In this document: positions 63,401-64,000 of the stretch, one piece after another
Layout of the letters: each line of letters begins with the position of its first letter
How positions within the stretch are numbered: the stretch's first letter is position 1
Assembly: GCA_948474755.1 (NCBI GenBank)
Contig: CAOLHI010000490.1
Location: forward strand, 62,001 to 126,000
Direction: 5' to 3'
Length of the DNA: 64,000 nucleotides
Source of the DNA: Ctenosaura bakeri
Lineage: Eukaryota; Chordata; Lepidosauria; Squamata; Iguanidae
Notes under the pieces: generated by a model
What the model was told of the DNA's origin: nothing
The model's database searches: none
What the model saw: the letters and a program-made list of their open reading frames with translations, nothing else
Made by a program: the position numbers and the translations under genes

Positions 63401-63590
63401 CTTGGCTTTGTGTGTATGCATGTGCTGTTTTTCTCTTTGCCCCAAGCAGAAAAATGTATGGGACTGGCCTTGATTGTGTCTCTTTCTTTCCTAGGGATAT
63501 TCACTTGTATTATACTCTGGTGAATGTTGTGGGAAATGTGTGCAGACAAGCTGCATTGTACAAACAAGTGAGAAGGTTCTCTTCTTAAAA
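1519..63590 (+). CDS. MUC2: MUC2-type gel-forming mucin, 41 internal exons, 5' and 3' incomplete
   Basis: Secreted polymeric mucin that forms the intestinal mucus gel. Seen: 41 exons bounded by AG acceptors and GT donors (one GC donor), all phases consistent, total 9,408 nt without a stop. Domain order is VWD2(part)-C8-TIL-VWD3-C8-TIL-linker-(CysD-PTS)x4-PTS-bridge-VWD4-C8-TIL-VWC. Known: this order, one GDPH site in VWD4, and motifs such as [15 protein letters not shown] and GVCVHGN are those of vertebrate MUC2. MUC5AC and MUC5B carry more CysD domains, and MUC6 lacks the VWD4 part. Missing from the window: signal peptide, VWD1, first part of VWD2, last VWC part and CTCK knot. Four CysD domains against the two of human MUC2 is the main difference. 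Individual exons are listed separately. Confidence 0.93.
2073..2210 (+). CDS. MUC2: MUC2 exon: VWD2, with GC donor
   Basis: Continues VWD2 ([19 protein letters not shown] and [14 protein letters not shown], ending KGILQ). Acceptor tttttcag. The donor is CAAG|GCAAGT, a GC-AG intron. The nearest GT, four bases downstream, would shift the frame and destroy the GLCGNF motif formed with the next exon. Phase 1 in and out. Confidence 0.88.
2211..3616. other. Intron (GC-AG), with GC-rich repeat
   Basis: Starts with GC instead of GT. Apart from a GC-rich repeat-like stretch near 3170-3497, I see nothing recognisable. Confidence 0.6.
3170..3497. repeat. Degenerate GC-rich interspersed element
   Basis: GC-rich island in an AT-rich intron. 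Its right end reads gatgcgaaaagggccc, like the terminal sequence of the elements at 26569, 32251 and 41714, and its interior shares the cagcctggga-type segment. Left end unclear. Confidence 0.45.
3617..3781 (+). CDS. MUC2: MUC2 exon: end of VWD2 and start of C8-2
   Basis: With the preceding G it gives [19 protein letters not shown], then FANTWK and the first C8 cysteines. LCGNFNG is the conserved calcium-site end of VWD domains. As in other MUC2 D2 domains, the first cysteine of the CxxC motif is absent here. Acceptor aaatcaacag, donor gtaagc, phase 1 out. Confidence 0.93.
4097..4191 (+). CDS. MUC2: MUC2 exon: C8-2, first half
   Basis: Encodes [16 protein letters not shown] and [15 protein letters not shown], the classic start of a C8 module. 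Acceptor gttacag, donor gtatgt, leaves in phase 0. Confidence 0.93.
4192..6337. other. Intron with short direct repeat and a MITE fragment
   Basis: A ~100-bp unit is present twice in tandem (about 4847-4945 and 4947-5000, sharing caattaagccaag and ttaattctttcatttaaa). A degenerate palindromic DNA-transposon fragment containing cagatgttgg and ccaacaaatattggg occupies about 5430-5560. Nothing else recognised. Confidence 0.5.
6338..6464 (+). CDS. MUC2: MUC2 exon: C8-2, second half
   Basis: Encodes [40 protein letters not shown] and IC. The CxCDxxEDC..YAxAC pattern is diagnostic of C8, and MLWGWR is typical of MUC2 assembly 2. Acceptor atttcag, donor gtaagt, phase 1 out. Confidence 0.94.
6745..7610 (+). 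mobile_element. L1-type LINE, ORF2 3' relic
   Basis: A short frame at 6754-6966 reads [14 protein letters not shown]-like [20 protein letters not shown] and KFWKEI. This is the zinc-knuckle-like C-terminal end of L1 ORF2 (W.C...GT..H.WW.C....FW..I). The AT-rich sequence behind it, with A-rich stretches to about 7610, is probably the decayed remainder and 3' UTR. Stops and truncation show it is dead. Confidence 0.7.
7970..8225 (+). CDS. MUC2: MUC2 exon: TIL-2 module
   Basis: Encodes [57 protein letters not shown] and [12 protein letters not shown], ending KQGARC. This is a trypsin-inhibitor-like cysteine-rich domain with the first part of its E module. Acceptor ttcattcag, donor gtacgt; the last Cys codon is split TG|T. 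Contains an NNT N-glycosylation sequon. Confidence 0.94.
8226..9034. other. Intron with short repeats
   Basis: An (AAC)n run lies at about 8737-8762, probably a decayed SINE tail. The stretch 8310-8570 is richer in CA and CCCC than its surroundings but unidentified. Confidence 0.45.
9035..9087 (+). CDS. MUC2: MUC2 exon: E module after TIL-2
   Basis: 53-nt exon completing [18 protein letters not shown]. The split Cys codon joins the previous exon correctly. Corresponds to CVC..G.L.C of the human protein. Acceptor ctgtccag, donor gtaagt, phase 1 out. Confidence 0.88.
9088..9736. other. Intron with (CT)n
   Basis: Contains a (CT)n run at about 9526-9548. Nothing else recognised. Confidence 0.5.
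9737..9837 (+). CDS. MUC2: MUC2 exon: TIL' region before D3, first part
   Basis: Encodes [20 protein letters not shown], then [10 protein letters not shown]. Matches the Cys-rich D' segment that precedes D3 (C....I..DCS...LSCQTL). Acceptor attttacag, donor gtaggt, phase 0 out. Confidence 0.9.
9838..10617. other. Intron with CR1 fragment
   Basis: About 10028-10092 holds a CR1 LINE 3' end (cagggggttgaactcaatag, then attctatggttctag). The remainder is unremarkable. Confidence 0.5.
10028..10092 (+). mobile_element. CR1 LINE 3'-end fragment
   Basis: Contains gggggttgaactcaatag and caattctatggttct, the usual end of CR1 elements, followed by degenerate tail. Confidence 0.6.
10618..10769 (+). CDS. 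MUC2: MUC2 exon: D' (TIL) before D3
   Basis: Encodes [34 protein letters not shown] and IKVDCNTC. CVCPDGL.DDG..CV....CPC is the TIL signature that closes D'. Acceptor ttatatag, donor gtaggt; Cys codon split TG|C. Confidence 0.94.
11108..11246 (+). CDS. MUC2: MUC2 exon: start of VWD3
   Basis: Encodes [19 protein letters not shown] and [30 protein letters not shown] is the first strand of VWD3, a domain of the D'D3 assembly that makes disulfide-linked multimers. Acceptor actctctag, donor gtaata, phase 0 out. Confidence 0.95.
11247..12502. other. Intron with antisense Cys-rich ORF
   Basis: A minus-strand frame at 11925-12299 is Cys-rich (see findings). About 11645-11750 is AT-rich and repeat-like, possibly the reversed end of a LINE. 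No mucin exon seen. Confidence 0.45.
12503..12613 (+). CDS. MUC2: MUC2 exon: VWD3
   Basis: Encodes [57 protein letters not shown] is nearly invariant in MUC2 D3. Acceptor ttctctag, donor gtatgt, phase 0 both ends. Confidence 0.96.
12614..13602. other. Intron with GC-rich element
   Basis: Holds the GC-rich element at 12972-13363; the rest is AT-rich with no recognisable content. Confidence 0.55.
12972..13363. repeat. GC-rich interspersed element (MITE-like)
   Basis: Begins aggccttttccacac and ends gtgtgaaaggggcct, inverted termini like the elements at 26569, 32251 and 41714. Interior is far richer in GC than the intron. The many open frames in it are a consequence of base composition. Non-autonomous DNA transposon is the likely class. 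Confidence 0.6.
13603..13785 (+). CDS. MUC2: MUC2 exon: VWD3
   Basis: Encodes [35 protein letters not shown] and [25 protein letters not shown] and W D.KTT.FIKLAP.YK are hallmark VWD3 strands. Acceptor ctttttag, donor gtaagt, phase 0. Confidence 0.95.
13786..14934. other. Intron with degenerate DNA-transposon pieces
   Basis: Segments at about 13850-13925 (ggtccaacaacattgg) and 14555-14625 (gggagattctgggtgttgtag) look like arms of a common palindromic MITE family. Nothing else seen. Confidence 0.4.
14935..15174 (+). CDS. MUC2: MUC2 exon: end of VWD3 and start of C8-3
   Basis: Encodes [20 protein letters not shown], then FGNSWK and [19 protein letters not shown]. The complete CGLCG (CxxC) motif is present, in contrast to D2, and GNFD..SNDF supplies calcium-site residues. 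The second half opens C8-3. Acceptor ctcttcag, donor gttggt, phase 0. Confidence 0.96.
16423..16582 (+). mobile_element. CR1 LINE 3' end
   Basis: Shows the typical CR1 tail: gtttttaagcagaggcttga, gggggttggactggatggcc, tctcttccaactctg, ending in repeated attctatg units. Confidence 0.85.
16984..17102. mobile_element. Palindromic MITE, deleted copy
   Basis: Left end ggccatttctgcactag and right end ctaatgcagaaatggcc are inverted repeats. The inner arm ccataggatgttgaaagtgg is shared with the other copies. Central part lost. Confidence 0.75.
17219..17375 (+). CDS. MUC2: MUC2 exon: C8-3
   Basis: Encodes [40 protein letters not shown] and [28 protein letters not shown] is the strongly conserved C8 core of gel-forming mucins. 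Acceptor tctaatag, donor gtgagt, phase 1 out. Confidence 0.96.
17846..18012. mobile_element. Palindromic MITE
   Basis: Starts gggcctttctgcactgcatt and ends aatgtagtgcagaaaggccc; the arms pair almost throughout. Confidence 0.8.
18337..18562 (+). mobile_element. tRNA-derived squamate SINE
   Basis: Begins gagccagcacactgtag, contains ggtgaccttgggcaagtcac and ccaagaaaaccccaggatag, and ends aaggcacacaccaacaaca. This is the common lizard SINE form with an AAC-rich tail. Confidence 0.8.
18835..19018 (+). mobile_element. L2/CR1-like LINE 3' end
   Basis: Ends gttcgccgcctcaatccatg, gagaggcaggatagaaataa, then (TTA)n. This is the usual end of L2-like LINEs in lizards. Confidence 0.65.
19444..19572 (+). 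CDS. MUC2: MUC2 exon: between C8-3 and TIL-3
   Basis: Encodes [20 protein letters not shown], then [31 protein letters not shown] is specific to the end of the mucin D3 assembly. NIT gives an N-glycosylation sequon. Acceptor ttttattag, donor gtaaga, phase 1 to 1. Confidence 0.94.
19573..21392. other. Intron with simple repeats and MITE fragment
   Basis: Contains (TAAAA)n at 20158-20182, an AAAAC run at about 20612-20640 and a half MITE at 20826-20934 (ccatttccatagtagactgt ... gtggaaatggcc). A pyrimidine-rich stretch runs from about 21110 to 21300. Confidence 0.5.
21393..21549 (+). CDS. MUC2: MUC2 exon: TIL-3
   Basis: Encodes [40 protein letters not shown] and LCQDC. Matches the GCYPRCP....Y......CV....C.CY module before the mucin domain. 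Acceptor gggcaatag, donor gtatgt; Cys split TG|T. Confidence 0.94.
21550..22534. other. Intron, nothing recognised
   Basis: AT-rich sequence; I see no exon, SINE or structured repeat. Confidence 0.5.
22535..22578 (+). CDS. MUC2: MUC2 exon: 44-nt Cys-rich piece
   Basis: Encodes [15 protein letters not shown], corresponding to the human CVCTNSSQVVCRPEE stretch. Both neighbours join it in frame. Acceptor catttcag, donor gtatgt, phase 1 out. Confidence 0.87.
23101..23287 (+). mobile_element. tRNA-derived squamate SINE
   Basis: Contains gtagtggtttgagtattgga, ggtgaccttgggtatgtcac and a terminal AAC/AACG-rich tail; same family as the copies at 27288 and 32969. Confidence 0.8.
23557..23736. mobile_element. 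Palindromic MITE, almost perfect hairpin
   Basis: Two arms of roughly 90 bases are near-exact reverse complements, from agccatttctgcactagcc to ggctagtgcagaaatggcc, meeting at ggggccagctggcccc. Of the copies with this length it has the best preserved pairing, which suggests a fairly recent insertion. Confidence 0.88.
24046..24246 (+). CDS. MUC2: MUC2 exon: Cys-rich end of N-terminal part and first PTS
   Basis: Begins [16 protein letters not shown] and [11 protein letters not shown], then changes to [16 protein letters not shown]. The exon therefore carries the change from the disulfide-rich assembly to the O-glycosylated region. NWT is an N-glycosylation sequon. Acceptor catacag, donor gtaaga, phase 1 to 1. 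Confidence 0.92.
24394..24423 (+). CDS. MUC2: MUC2 exon: 30-nt Thr/Ser microexon
   Basis: With one base from the exon before, it encodes [10 protein letters not shown]. Acceptor catttcag, donor gtaagt, phase 1 to 1, so it can be included or skipped without frame change. It stands before CysD1 as the 9-12-nt exons stand before CysD2-4. Confidence 0.8.
24424..24745. other. Intron, nothing recognised
   Basis: 322-base intron between the small Thr-rich exon and CysD1; no repeats or motifs noticed. Confidence 0.6.
24746..25495 (+). CDS. MUC2: MUC2 exon: CysD1 plus PTS
   Basis: Residues 1-~105 form a CysD domain: [44 protein letters not shown] and YEIRVYCC, with ten cysteines and a WxxW (WTEW) C-mannosylation motif. 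The other ~145 residues are Thr/Ser/Pro only, containing one to two 40-residue PTS units. CysD is thought to act as a non-covalent crosslinker in mucus. Its sequence differs from CysD2 and CysD3, but the PTS 3' end is nearly identical to that of the next CysD exon. Acceptor gtcttacag, donor gtaagt. Confidence 0.95.
25739..25797 (+). repeat. (CTTT)n acting as pyrimidine tract
   Basis: Pure CTTT microsatellite ending 30 bases before the AG of the 9-nt microexon. The equivalent position before the older 12-nt microexon has only a short irregular pyrimidine tract. Confidence 0.85.
25828..25836 (+). CDS. MUC2: MUC2 exon: 9-nt microexon before CysD2
   Basis: GTCCAACAA flanked by acceptor aatgacaccag and a perfect donor gtaagt. 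It enters and leaves in phase 1 and adds three residues (S-P-T with the split codon). Preserved exactly at 31521 and homologous to 37802-37813. Support is splice signals, phase and repetition; transcript evidence is needed. Confidence 0.7.
26569..26980. repeat. GC-rich interspersed element (MITE-like)
   Basis: Ends are ggccctttttgcatgg and atgcggaaagggcc, inverted. Interior is GC-rich with gggccccttgagcatcgcac and caattgcg motifs. Several overlapping open frames exist in both strands but show no codon conservation between copies. Confidence 0.65.
27042..27243 (+). mobile_element. tRNA-derived squamate SINE
   Basis: Starts gagagccaatgtgctgtag and ends in an AAGAAG-rich tail after aacttgaaggcac; a diverged copy of the same SINE family as at 27288. 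Confidence 0.75.
27288..27497 (+). mobile_element. tRNA-derived squamate SINE
   Basis: gagagccagcacagtgtagt ... gcattggactatgacctgga (B-box-like region) ... (AAC)n tail. Well preserved. Confidence 0.85.
27504..27668. mobile_element. Short TIR element
   Basis: Terminal inverted repeats tatttgctggtgtataaga and tcttatacaccagcagata enclose a sequence of repeated tataagatgcatc motifs. Looks like a palindromic MITE. Copy in unit 2 at 33180-33341. Confidence 0.7.
29135..29194 (+). repeat. (CTTT)n microsatellite
   Basis: Pure CTTT run about 440 bases before CysD2; the unit-2 counterpart is at about 34806-34862. Confidence 0.85.
29636..31180 (+). CDS. MUC2: MUC2 exon: CysD2 plus long PTS array
   Basis: The first ~110 residues are a CysD domain: [53 protein letters not shown] and YEISVYCC, with ten cysteines and a WSKW motif. 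The remaining ~400 residues are PTS. After a non-repeating start, a 40-residue (120-nt) unit, with [20 protein letters not shown] as core, repeats about seven times from 30181. Exact 120-base spacing breaks only at one 6-base insertion near 30740. Donor ACAA|gtaagt. It is the largest exon in the window. Confidence 0.96.
30181..31025 (+). repeat. Coding minisatellite, 120-nt unit x ~7
   Basis: Copies start at 30181, 30301, 30421, 30541, 30661, 30787 and 30907. The first six are nearly identical (one acatct variant in copy 4, one 6-base insertion in copy 5), the last is diverged and leads into the shared PTS end. Encodes Thr/Ser/Pro only. Confidence 0.93.
31425..31492 (+). repeat. (CTTT)n acting as pyrimidine tract
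   Basis: Same microsatellite as at 25739, with a few CCTT units at its end, just before the second 9-nt microexon. Confidence 0.85.
31521..31529 (+). CDS. MUC2: MUC2 exon: 9-nt microexon before CysD3
   Basis: Identical to the exon at 25828-25836 with identical flanks (acaccag, gtaagt), phase 1 to 1. Confidence 0.7.
32251..32661. repeat. GC-rich interspersed element, unit-2 copy
   Basis: Ends ggcccttttcgcatgg and atgcggaaagggcc; differs from 26569-26980 at a few bases only. Confidence 0.65.
32722..32928 (+). mobile_element. tRNA-derived squamate SINE, unit-2 copy
   Basis: Counterpart of 27042-27243, here with tgtagtggtttgactgtgac kept better and an aacaagaacaac tail. Confidence 0.75.
32969..33171 (+). 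mobile_element. tRNA-derived squamate SINE, unit-2 copy
   Basis: Counterpart of 27288-27497 with an uninterrupted (AAC)n tail. Confidence 0.85.
33180..33341. mobile_element. Short TIR element, unit-2 copy
   Basis: Counterpart of 27504-27668; same tataagatgcatc core and right end tcttatacaccagcagata. Confidence 0.7.
35306..36262 (+). CDS. MUC2: MUC2 exon: CysD3 plus shorter PTS array
   Basis: CysD3 is nearly identical to CysD2 (WSKW motif, ten cysteines). The PTS part has about three 120-nt units (35851-36110) and then an end unlike the two exons before it ([14 protein letters not shown]). It uses another donor, CCAG|gtaaaa, still in phase 1. This different end marks the border of the duplicated block. 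Confidence 0.95.
36263..37801. other. Intron with decayed module copy
   Basis: 36897-37255 is a diverged duplicate of 39672-40030, the sequence just before CysD4. No CysD follows it here. A 25-nt exon-like stretch at 36439-36463 is out of phase. Confidence 0.5.
36897..37255 (+). repeat. Decayed intronic duplicate, copy A
   Basis: Shares ataacaaggaagtag, tcagagaaacata, ggttttataactgaa, ctgtagatgaattt and ggttcaaaatg in order with 39672-40030. Considerably more diverged than the 5.68-kb pair. Confidence 0.75.
37802..37813 (+). CDS. MUC2: MUC2 exon: 12-nt microexon before CysD4
   Basis: TAGTGACTACAA between acceptor tcgaatgacag and donor gtaagt, phase 1 to 1, giving VVTT with the split codon. 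Its flanks (cccttttgca before, gtaagta and acatttgtta after) align with those of the 9-nt microexons, so it is their older relative. Confidence 0.6.
38013..38111. mobile_element. Palindromic MITE, short form
   Basis: atagccatttccgcactagc ... gctagtgcagaaatggccta; most of the right arm is deleted. Confidence 0.75.
38880..39520. repeat. Unclassified interspersed repeat with internal ~60-bp motif
   Basis: Built of irregular repeats of units like ggaaaataacatttcaatgc, acattaattcctgt and gctgttttctgtgta. A second, inverted copy is at 53591-54038 and both ends correspond. No terminal structure or coding capacity of a known class is evident. Confidence 0.65.
39672..40030 (+). repeat. Decayed intronic duplicate, copy B
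   Basis: Partner of 36897-37255, placed directly before CysD4. It begins after tgttcag with CAATAACCACAGCCAGCAG, a Thr/Ser-codable stretch whose would-be donor reads gaagta instead of gtaagt. Confidence 0.7.
40196..40618 (+). CDS. MUC2: MUC2 exon: CysD4 with very short PTS
   Basis: CysD domain [48 protein letters not shown] and YEISVYCC with ten cysteines and WSEW. Only ~35 residues follow, and these include one unpaired Cys (TIVTCTTEE, codon 40582-40584) and an acidic stretch EEIDLE, both unusual for a PTS segment. Most diverged of the four CysD copies. Donor gtcagt, phase 1. Confidence 0.94.
41085..41545. repeat. Tandem repeat, 126-139-bp unit x ~3.5
   Basis: The marker tgtaacttt(t)cccca recurs at about 41101, 41240, 41366 and 41505, followed each time by caatctgt, agagttgttaacataca and tgctgctaggc. 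Spacing 139, 126 and 139. Probably the inner part of a larger interspersed repeat that ends in the (ATCT)n at 42476. Confidence 0.8.
41714..42148. repeat. GC-rich interspersed element (MITE-like)
   Basis: Ends ggccctttttgcatgcc and ggtgcaaaaagagcc, inverted. Fifth member of the family in this window, inserted into the repeat described above. Confidence 0.65.
42407..42476 (+). repeat. (ATCT)n microsatellite
   Basis: Pure tetranucleotide run passing into CTAC units. Confidence 0.9.
42815..43050 (+). mobile_element. tRNA-derived squamate SINE, long form
   Basis: gagagccagtatgttgtagt ... ggaaggcaaaggcaaacctc ... gaaggcacgcaacaacag. Full length with the extra central segment. Confidence 0.85.
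43864..45009 (+). CDS. MUC2: MUC2 exon: PTS array of 61-residue units, ends in Cys-rich start
   Basis: About 382 residues of Thr/Ser/Pro with regular Glu and Gln ([26 protein letters not shown]). The unit is 183 nt; the marker tctactcagactcc falls at 44001, 44184, 44367, 44550 and 44733, so five copies at exact spacing. The end [13 protein letters not shown] starts the C-terminal Cys-rich region and has an NGT sequon. Acceptor ctctatag, donor gtaact, phase 1 to 1. Unit length and sequence differ from the CysD-linked PTS arrays. Confidence 0.95.
43970..44880 (+). repeat. Coding minisatellite, 183-nt unit x 5
   Basis: Five copies with perfect 183-base periodicity and few substitutions (for example aca tcc / aca gcc and act acc / act tcc changes giving S/A and T/S variants). 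Confidence 0.93.
45010..46812. other. Intron with MITE
   Basis: Carries the MITE at 45455-45658; an AT-rich stretch follows the exon (45100-45250). No exon seen. Confidence 0.55.
45455..45658. mobile_element. Palindromic MITE, full-length form
   Basis: gggcctttctgcactacact ... agtgtagtgtggaaaggccc, with the central cagccagagagctctttggc segment. Same form at 52078 and 62382. Confidence 0.85.
46813..47087 (+). CDS. MUC2: MUC2 exon: Cys-rich piece plus last PTS
   Basis: [19 protein letters not shown] and [10 protein letters not shown] complete the small Cys-rich module begun in the exon before. Then about 50 Thr-rich residues ([19 protein letters not shown], a few Ser/Ile) and CLNGTVQ. Corresponds to the last short Ser/Thr/Pro link before VWD4 in MUC2. 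Acceptor aaaatctag, donor gttagt, phase 0 out. Confidence 0.92.
47088..48479. other. Intron with degenerate MITE
   Basis: About 47925-48090 shows the worn remains of a palindromic MITE (tgtggaatcctgga, ccaattccataggatgttg). Nothing else recognised. Confidence 0.45.
48480..48654 (+). CDS. MUC2: MUC2 exon: VWC-like bridge before VWD4
   Basis: [38 protein letters not shown] and [14 protein letters not shown] and CSNGL.PVRV...[11 protein letters not shown] are specific to MUC2 and its closest paralogues just before VWD4. Acceptor aaaatgcag, donor gtgagt, phase 1 out. Confidence 0.95.
48655..50456. other. Intron, nothing recognised
   Basis: No transposon or exon identified in 1.8 kb; the short ORFs have no supporting features. 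Confidence 0.5.
50457..50704 (+). CDS. MUC2: MUC2 exon: start of VWD4 with GDPH site
   Basis: [50 protein letters not shown] and [14 protein letters not shown] (codons 50474-50485) is the autocatalytic Asp-Pro cleavage motif known from MUC2 and MUC5AC VWD4; the cut leaves an internal anhydride that may form crosslinks. NCT is an N-glycosylation sequon. Acceptor tttctgaag, donor gtatga, phase 0 out. Confidence 0.97.
50705..52879. other. Intron with MITE
   Basis: Contains the MITE at 52078-52275 and a short AAATA run at 51714-51730. Rest unrecognised. Confidence 0.5.
52078..52275. mobile_element. Palindromic MITE, full-length form
   Basis: gggtctttctactctacaat ... cagtgtagtgtggaaaggcc; arms pair with some mismatches. 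Confidence 0.8.
52880..53063 (+). CDS. MUC2: MUC2 exon: VWD4
   Basis: [40 protein letters not shown] and [22 protein letters not shown] and RLPY..FGNNT.GQCG are VWD4 signatures. Two N-glycosylation sequons (NIT, NNT). Acceptor tttaaacag, donor gtaagg, phase 1 out. Confidence 0.96.
53193..53390 (-). mobile_element. tRNA-derived squamate SINE, reverse
   Basis: Starts with the reversed tail gttgttgctgttgtgtacctt and ends aggtttccatggctgagcatggattcaaac; complement of the SINEs elsewhere in the window. Confidence 0.82.
53393..53546. mobile_element. Palindromic MITE
   Basis: ggccatttttacactagcct ... aggctagtgcggaaatggcc; long arms, short loop near gggaggggccggga. Confidence 0.82.
53591..54038. 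repeat. Unclassified interspersed repeat, inverted copy
   Basis: Reverse-oriented relative of 38880-39520: the reverse complement of its right end (aaaacatattttgagtgttg) and left end (cagcaggaagaaatctgctg) match the start and end of that copy. Shorter inside. Confidence 0.65.
55220..55418 (+). CDS. MUC2: MUC2 exon: end of VWD4, link to C8-4
   Basis: [34 protein letters not shown] and [12 protein letters not shown]. With the preceding exon it makes [13 protein letters not shown], the CxxC end of VWD4. Acceptor atcaatcag, donor gtaaaa, phase 2 out. Confidence 0.95.
55419..56266. other. Intron, nothing recognised
   Basis: AT-rich beginning; no repeats or exons noticed. Confidence 0.5.
56267..56445 (+). 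CDS. MUC2: MUC2 exon: C8-4
   Basis: [40 protein letters not shown] and [23 protein letters not shown] and C.SLQ.YA..CA is the C8 module behind VWD4. Acceptor catctag, donor gtaagt, phase 1 out. Confidence 0.95.
56446..57093. other. Intron, nothing recognised
   Basis: No repeats recognised; a pyrimidine-rich stretch precedes the next acceptor. Confidence 0.5.
57094..57163 (+). CDS. MUC2: MUC2 exon: TIL-4, first part
   Basis: [20 protein letters not shown] then CKSG. CP....Y.AC......TCKS starts the last TIL module. Acceptor tattctag, donor gtaatt, phase 2 out. Confidence 0.9.
57164..58422. other. Intron, possible LTR-like insertion
   Basis: About 57230-58230 differs in composition from the neighbourhood (higher C content, many CTCTCC runs) and could be a solo LTR or other retroelement, but I could not define ends or target duplications. 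Confidence 0.3.
58423..58523 (+). CDS. MUC2: MUC2 exon: TIL-4, second part
   Basis: [20 protein letters not shown], then [20 protein letters not shown]....GFDVCVKTC is conserved in MUC2. Contains an NQT sequon. Acceptor tcttgtag, donor gtaagt, phase 1 out. Confidence 0.94.
58732..58763 (+). CDS. MUC2: MUC2 exon: 32-nt, GCVGPDN motif
   Basis: Encodes [11 protein letters not shown], nearly the human GCVGPDNVPRE. Acceptor gttacag, donor gtaagg, phase 1 in, 0 out. Confidence 0.92.
58764..59578. other. Intron, nothing recognised
   Basis: No repeat or exon recognised. Confidence 0.5.
59579..59759 (+). CDS. MUC2: MUC2 exon: VWC domain
   Basis: [40 protein letters not shown] and [23 protein letters not shown] with the CC...VC end is a von Willebrand C module. 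Acceptor aataacag, donor gtaagg, phase 1 out. Confidence 0.95.
59760..60181. other. Intron, nothing recognised
   Basis: 422 bases without recognisable content. Confidence 0.55.
60182..60286 (+). CDS. MUC2: MUC2 exon: VWC region
   Basis: [20 protein letters not shown] and [10 protein letters not shown]. Matches C....C..KP..C..GFE......GRCCP.Y.C. NAT sequon. Acceptor atttcacag, donor gtaagt, phase 1. Confidence 0.94.
60287..61272. other. Intron with MITE fragment
   Basis: About 61010-61135 is a palindromic element (cagacctccagatgttattggactgcaact type arm at left, gcagtccaacaacttctaga at right). Rest unrecognised. Confidence 0.5.
61010..61135. mobile_element. Palindromic MITE of the ccagatgtt family
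   Basis: Left arm ctccagatgttattggactg and right arm cagtccaacaacttctagat are imperfect inverted repeats; a widespread reptile element family. Confidence 0.65.
61273..61313 (+). CDS. MUC2: MUC2 exon: 41-nt, GVCVHGN motif
   Basis: [14 protein letters not shown], the start of the second C-terminal VWC module (human SKGVCVHGNAEYQ). Acceptor ttttgcag, donor gtaaga, phase 0 out. Confidence 0.92.
61314..62224. other. Intron, nothing recognised
   Basis: AT-rich; no repeat or exon recognised. Confidence 0.5.
62225..62347 (+). CDS. MUC2: MUC2 exon: VWC-2
   Basis: [39 protein letters not shown] and EQ. PGS.V....CQ.CVCT...D..TLLN.I.C.HVPCN..C is MUC2-specific. NVT sequon. Acceptor gttccag, donor gtaagg, phase 0. 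Confidence 0.96.
62348..63494. other. Intron with MITE
   Basis: MITE at 62382-62584; the remainder is not recognised. Confidence 0.55.
62382..62584. mobile_element. Palindromic MITE, full-length form
   Basis: Shows ggcactacactgttacagtg ... aacagtgtagtgtggaaatg with the agccagagagctcttttgcc centre; lies 35 bases behind the VWC-2 exon. Confidence 0.85.
63495..63590 (+). CDS. MUC2: MUC2 exon: end of VWC-2, last in window
   Basis: [20 protein letters not shown] then [22 protein letters not shown] is the end of VWC-2, leading into the last VWC and CTCK region beyond the window. Acceptor tttcctag, donor gtaagt, phase 0. Confidence 0.93.
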
Positions 63591-64000
63591 GTAAGTATGT
63601 TGTACAGATTCCCTTGACATTTATTAACAATAAAAGAAATGTATCACTCACTGTTCATTGTAAAAGAAAATAATAAGAGCCTTGTCTGTTCTTCCTGAAA
63701 TATGGGTGATGCCCCAAAATCAGTGGTACAACACCAGGAACATTTCATATCCTCTGGATAGAAAAGGCAAAAGTTACAAGCAATAGAAGACAGGGCAGAT
63801 TTATAGGATGTCACTTCTTTCCTGTCTCTACAGTGGAGATCATTTATCCAATCTGACTGAAATTTGGCAGGTCTGATGGCCAGGGAGGGTGGCAAAATGT
63901 GTGCCTTTTAACCATTTTCAAGGACCTTTCAGCTACAGTGGCTACTCTGCTGCTAGTGAGAAGAAATGTCTTTAGGAAACATCAAGTTGTTTAGCTGATA
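63591..64000. other. Intron start, window end
   Basis: 410 bases of intron. The C-terminal exons with the dimerising cystine knot and the stop codon must follow downstream. Confidence 0.6.

Noticed and set aside
1519..63590. Assignment as MUC5AC, MUC5B or MUC6 instead of MUC2
   Set aside because: MUC6 lacks VWD4; MUC5AC and MUC5B have more CysD domains and differ in the bridge and VWC motifs. Motifs from D2 to VWC fit MUC2 best, though a reptile-specific MUC2-like paralogue cannot be excluded.

Overview
The window is vertebrate genomic DNA carrying the middle and most of the 3' part of one large plus-strand gene: a gel-forming mucin that I identify as the MUC2 orthologue. Forty-one exons (1519..63590) can be read. 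Their phases agree at every junction and together give one open frame of 9,408 nt (3,136 codons) with no stop. The 5' end (signal peptide, VWD1, first half of VWD2) and the 3' end (last VWC part, C-terminal cystine knot) lie outside the window. The interspersed repeats suggest a squamate reptile, probably a lizard: tRNA-derived SINEs ending in AAC-rich tails, CR1 and L2-like LINE tails, an L1 ORF2 relic, and many short palindromic DNA transposons. The species assignment is inference.

Layout: 1-1518 is intron. 1519-10769 holds the VWD2 remainder, C8-2 and the TIL/E modules. 11108-22578 holds VWD3, C8-3 and the third TIL region. 24046-24423 is a short linker into the Thr/Ser/Pro-rich (PTS) region. 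24746-45009 is the mucin region, with four CysD (WxxW) domains joined to PTS segments, three tiny phase-1 microexons and a 61-residue x 5 PTS array. 46813-48654 is the Cys-rich bridge. 50457-58763 is VWD4 (with a GDPH self-cleavage motif), C8-4 and TIL. 59579-63590 is the VWC region. By homology to MUC2 the N-terminal D assemblies and the C-terminus drive polymerisation, the PTS segments carry dense O-glycans, and the CysD domains tune mesh size in secreted intestinal mucus.

The most interesting part is 25.2-36.2 kb. A unit of about 5.68 kb (PTS end, intron, 9-nt microexon, intron, CysD, PTS start) is present twice in tandem and is nearly identical, with both breakpoints inside PTS repeats. 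The flanking 120-nt PTS array has about seven copies in one exon and about three in the other. An older, diverged module (12-nt microexon plus CysD4) follows, and a decayed duplicate of its intron suggests earlier rounds of the same process. No independent second gene is supported; remaining sequence is intron with transposable-element remains.
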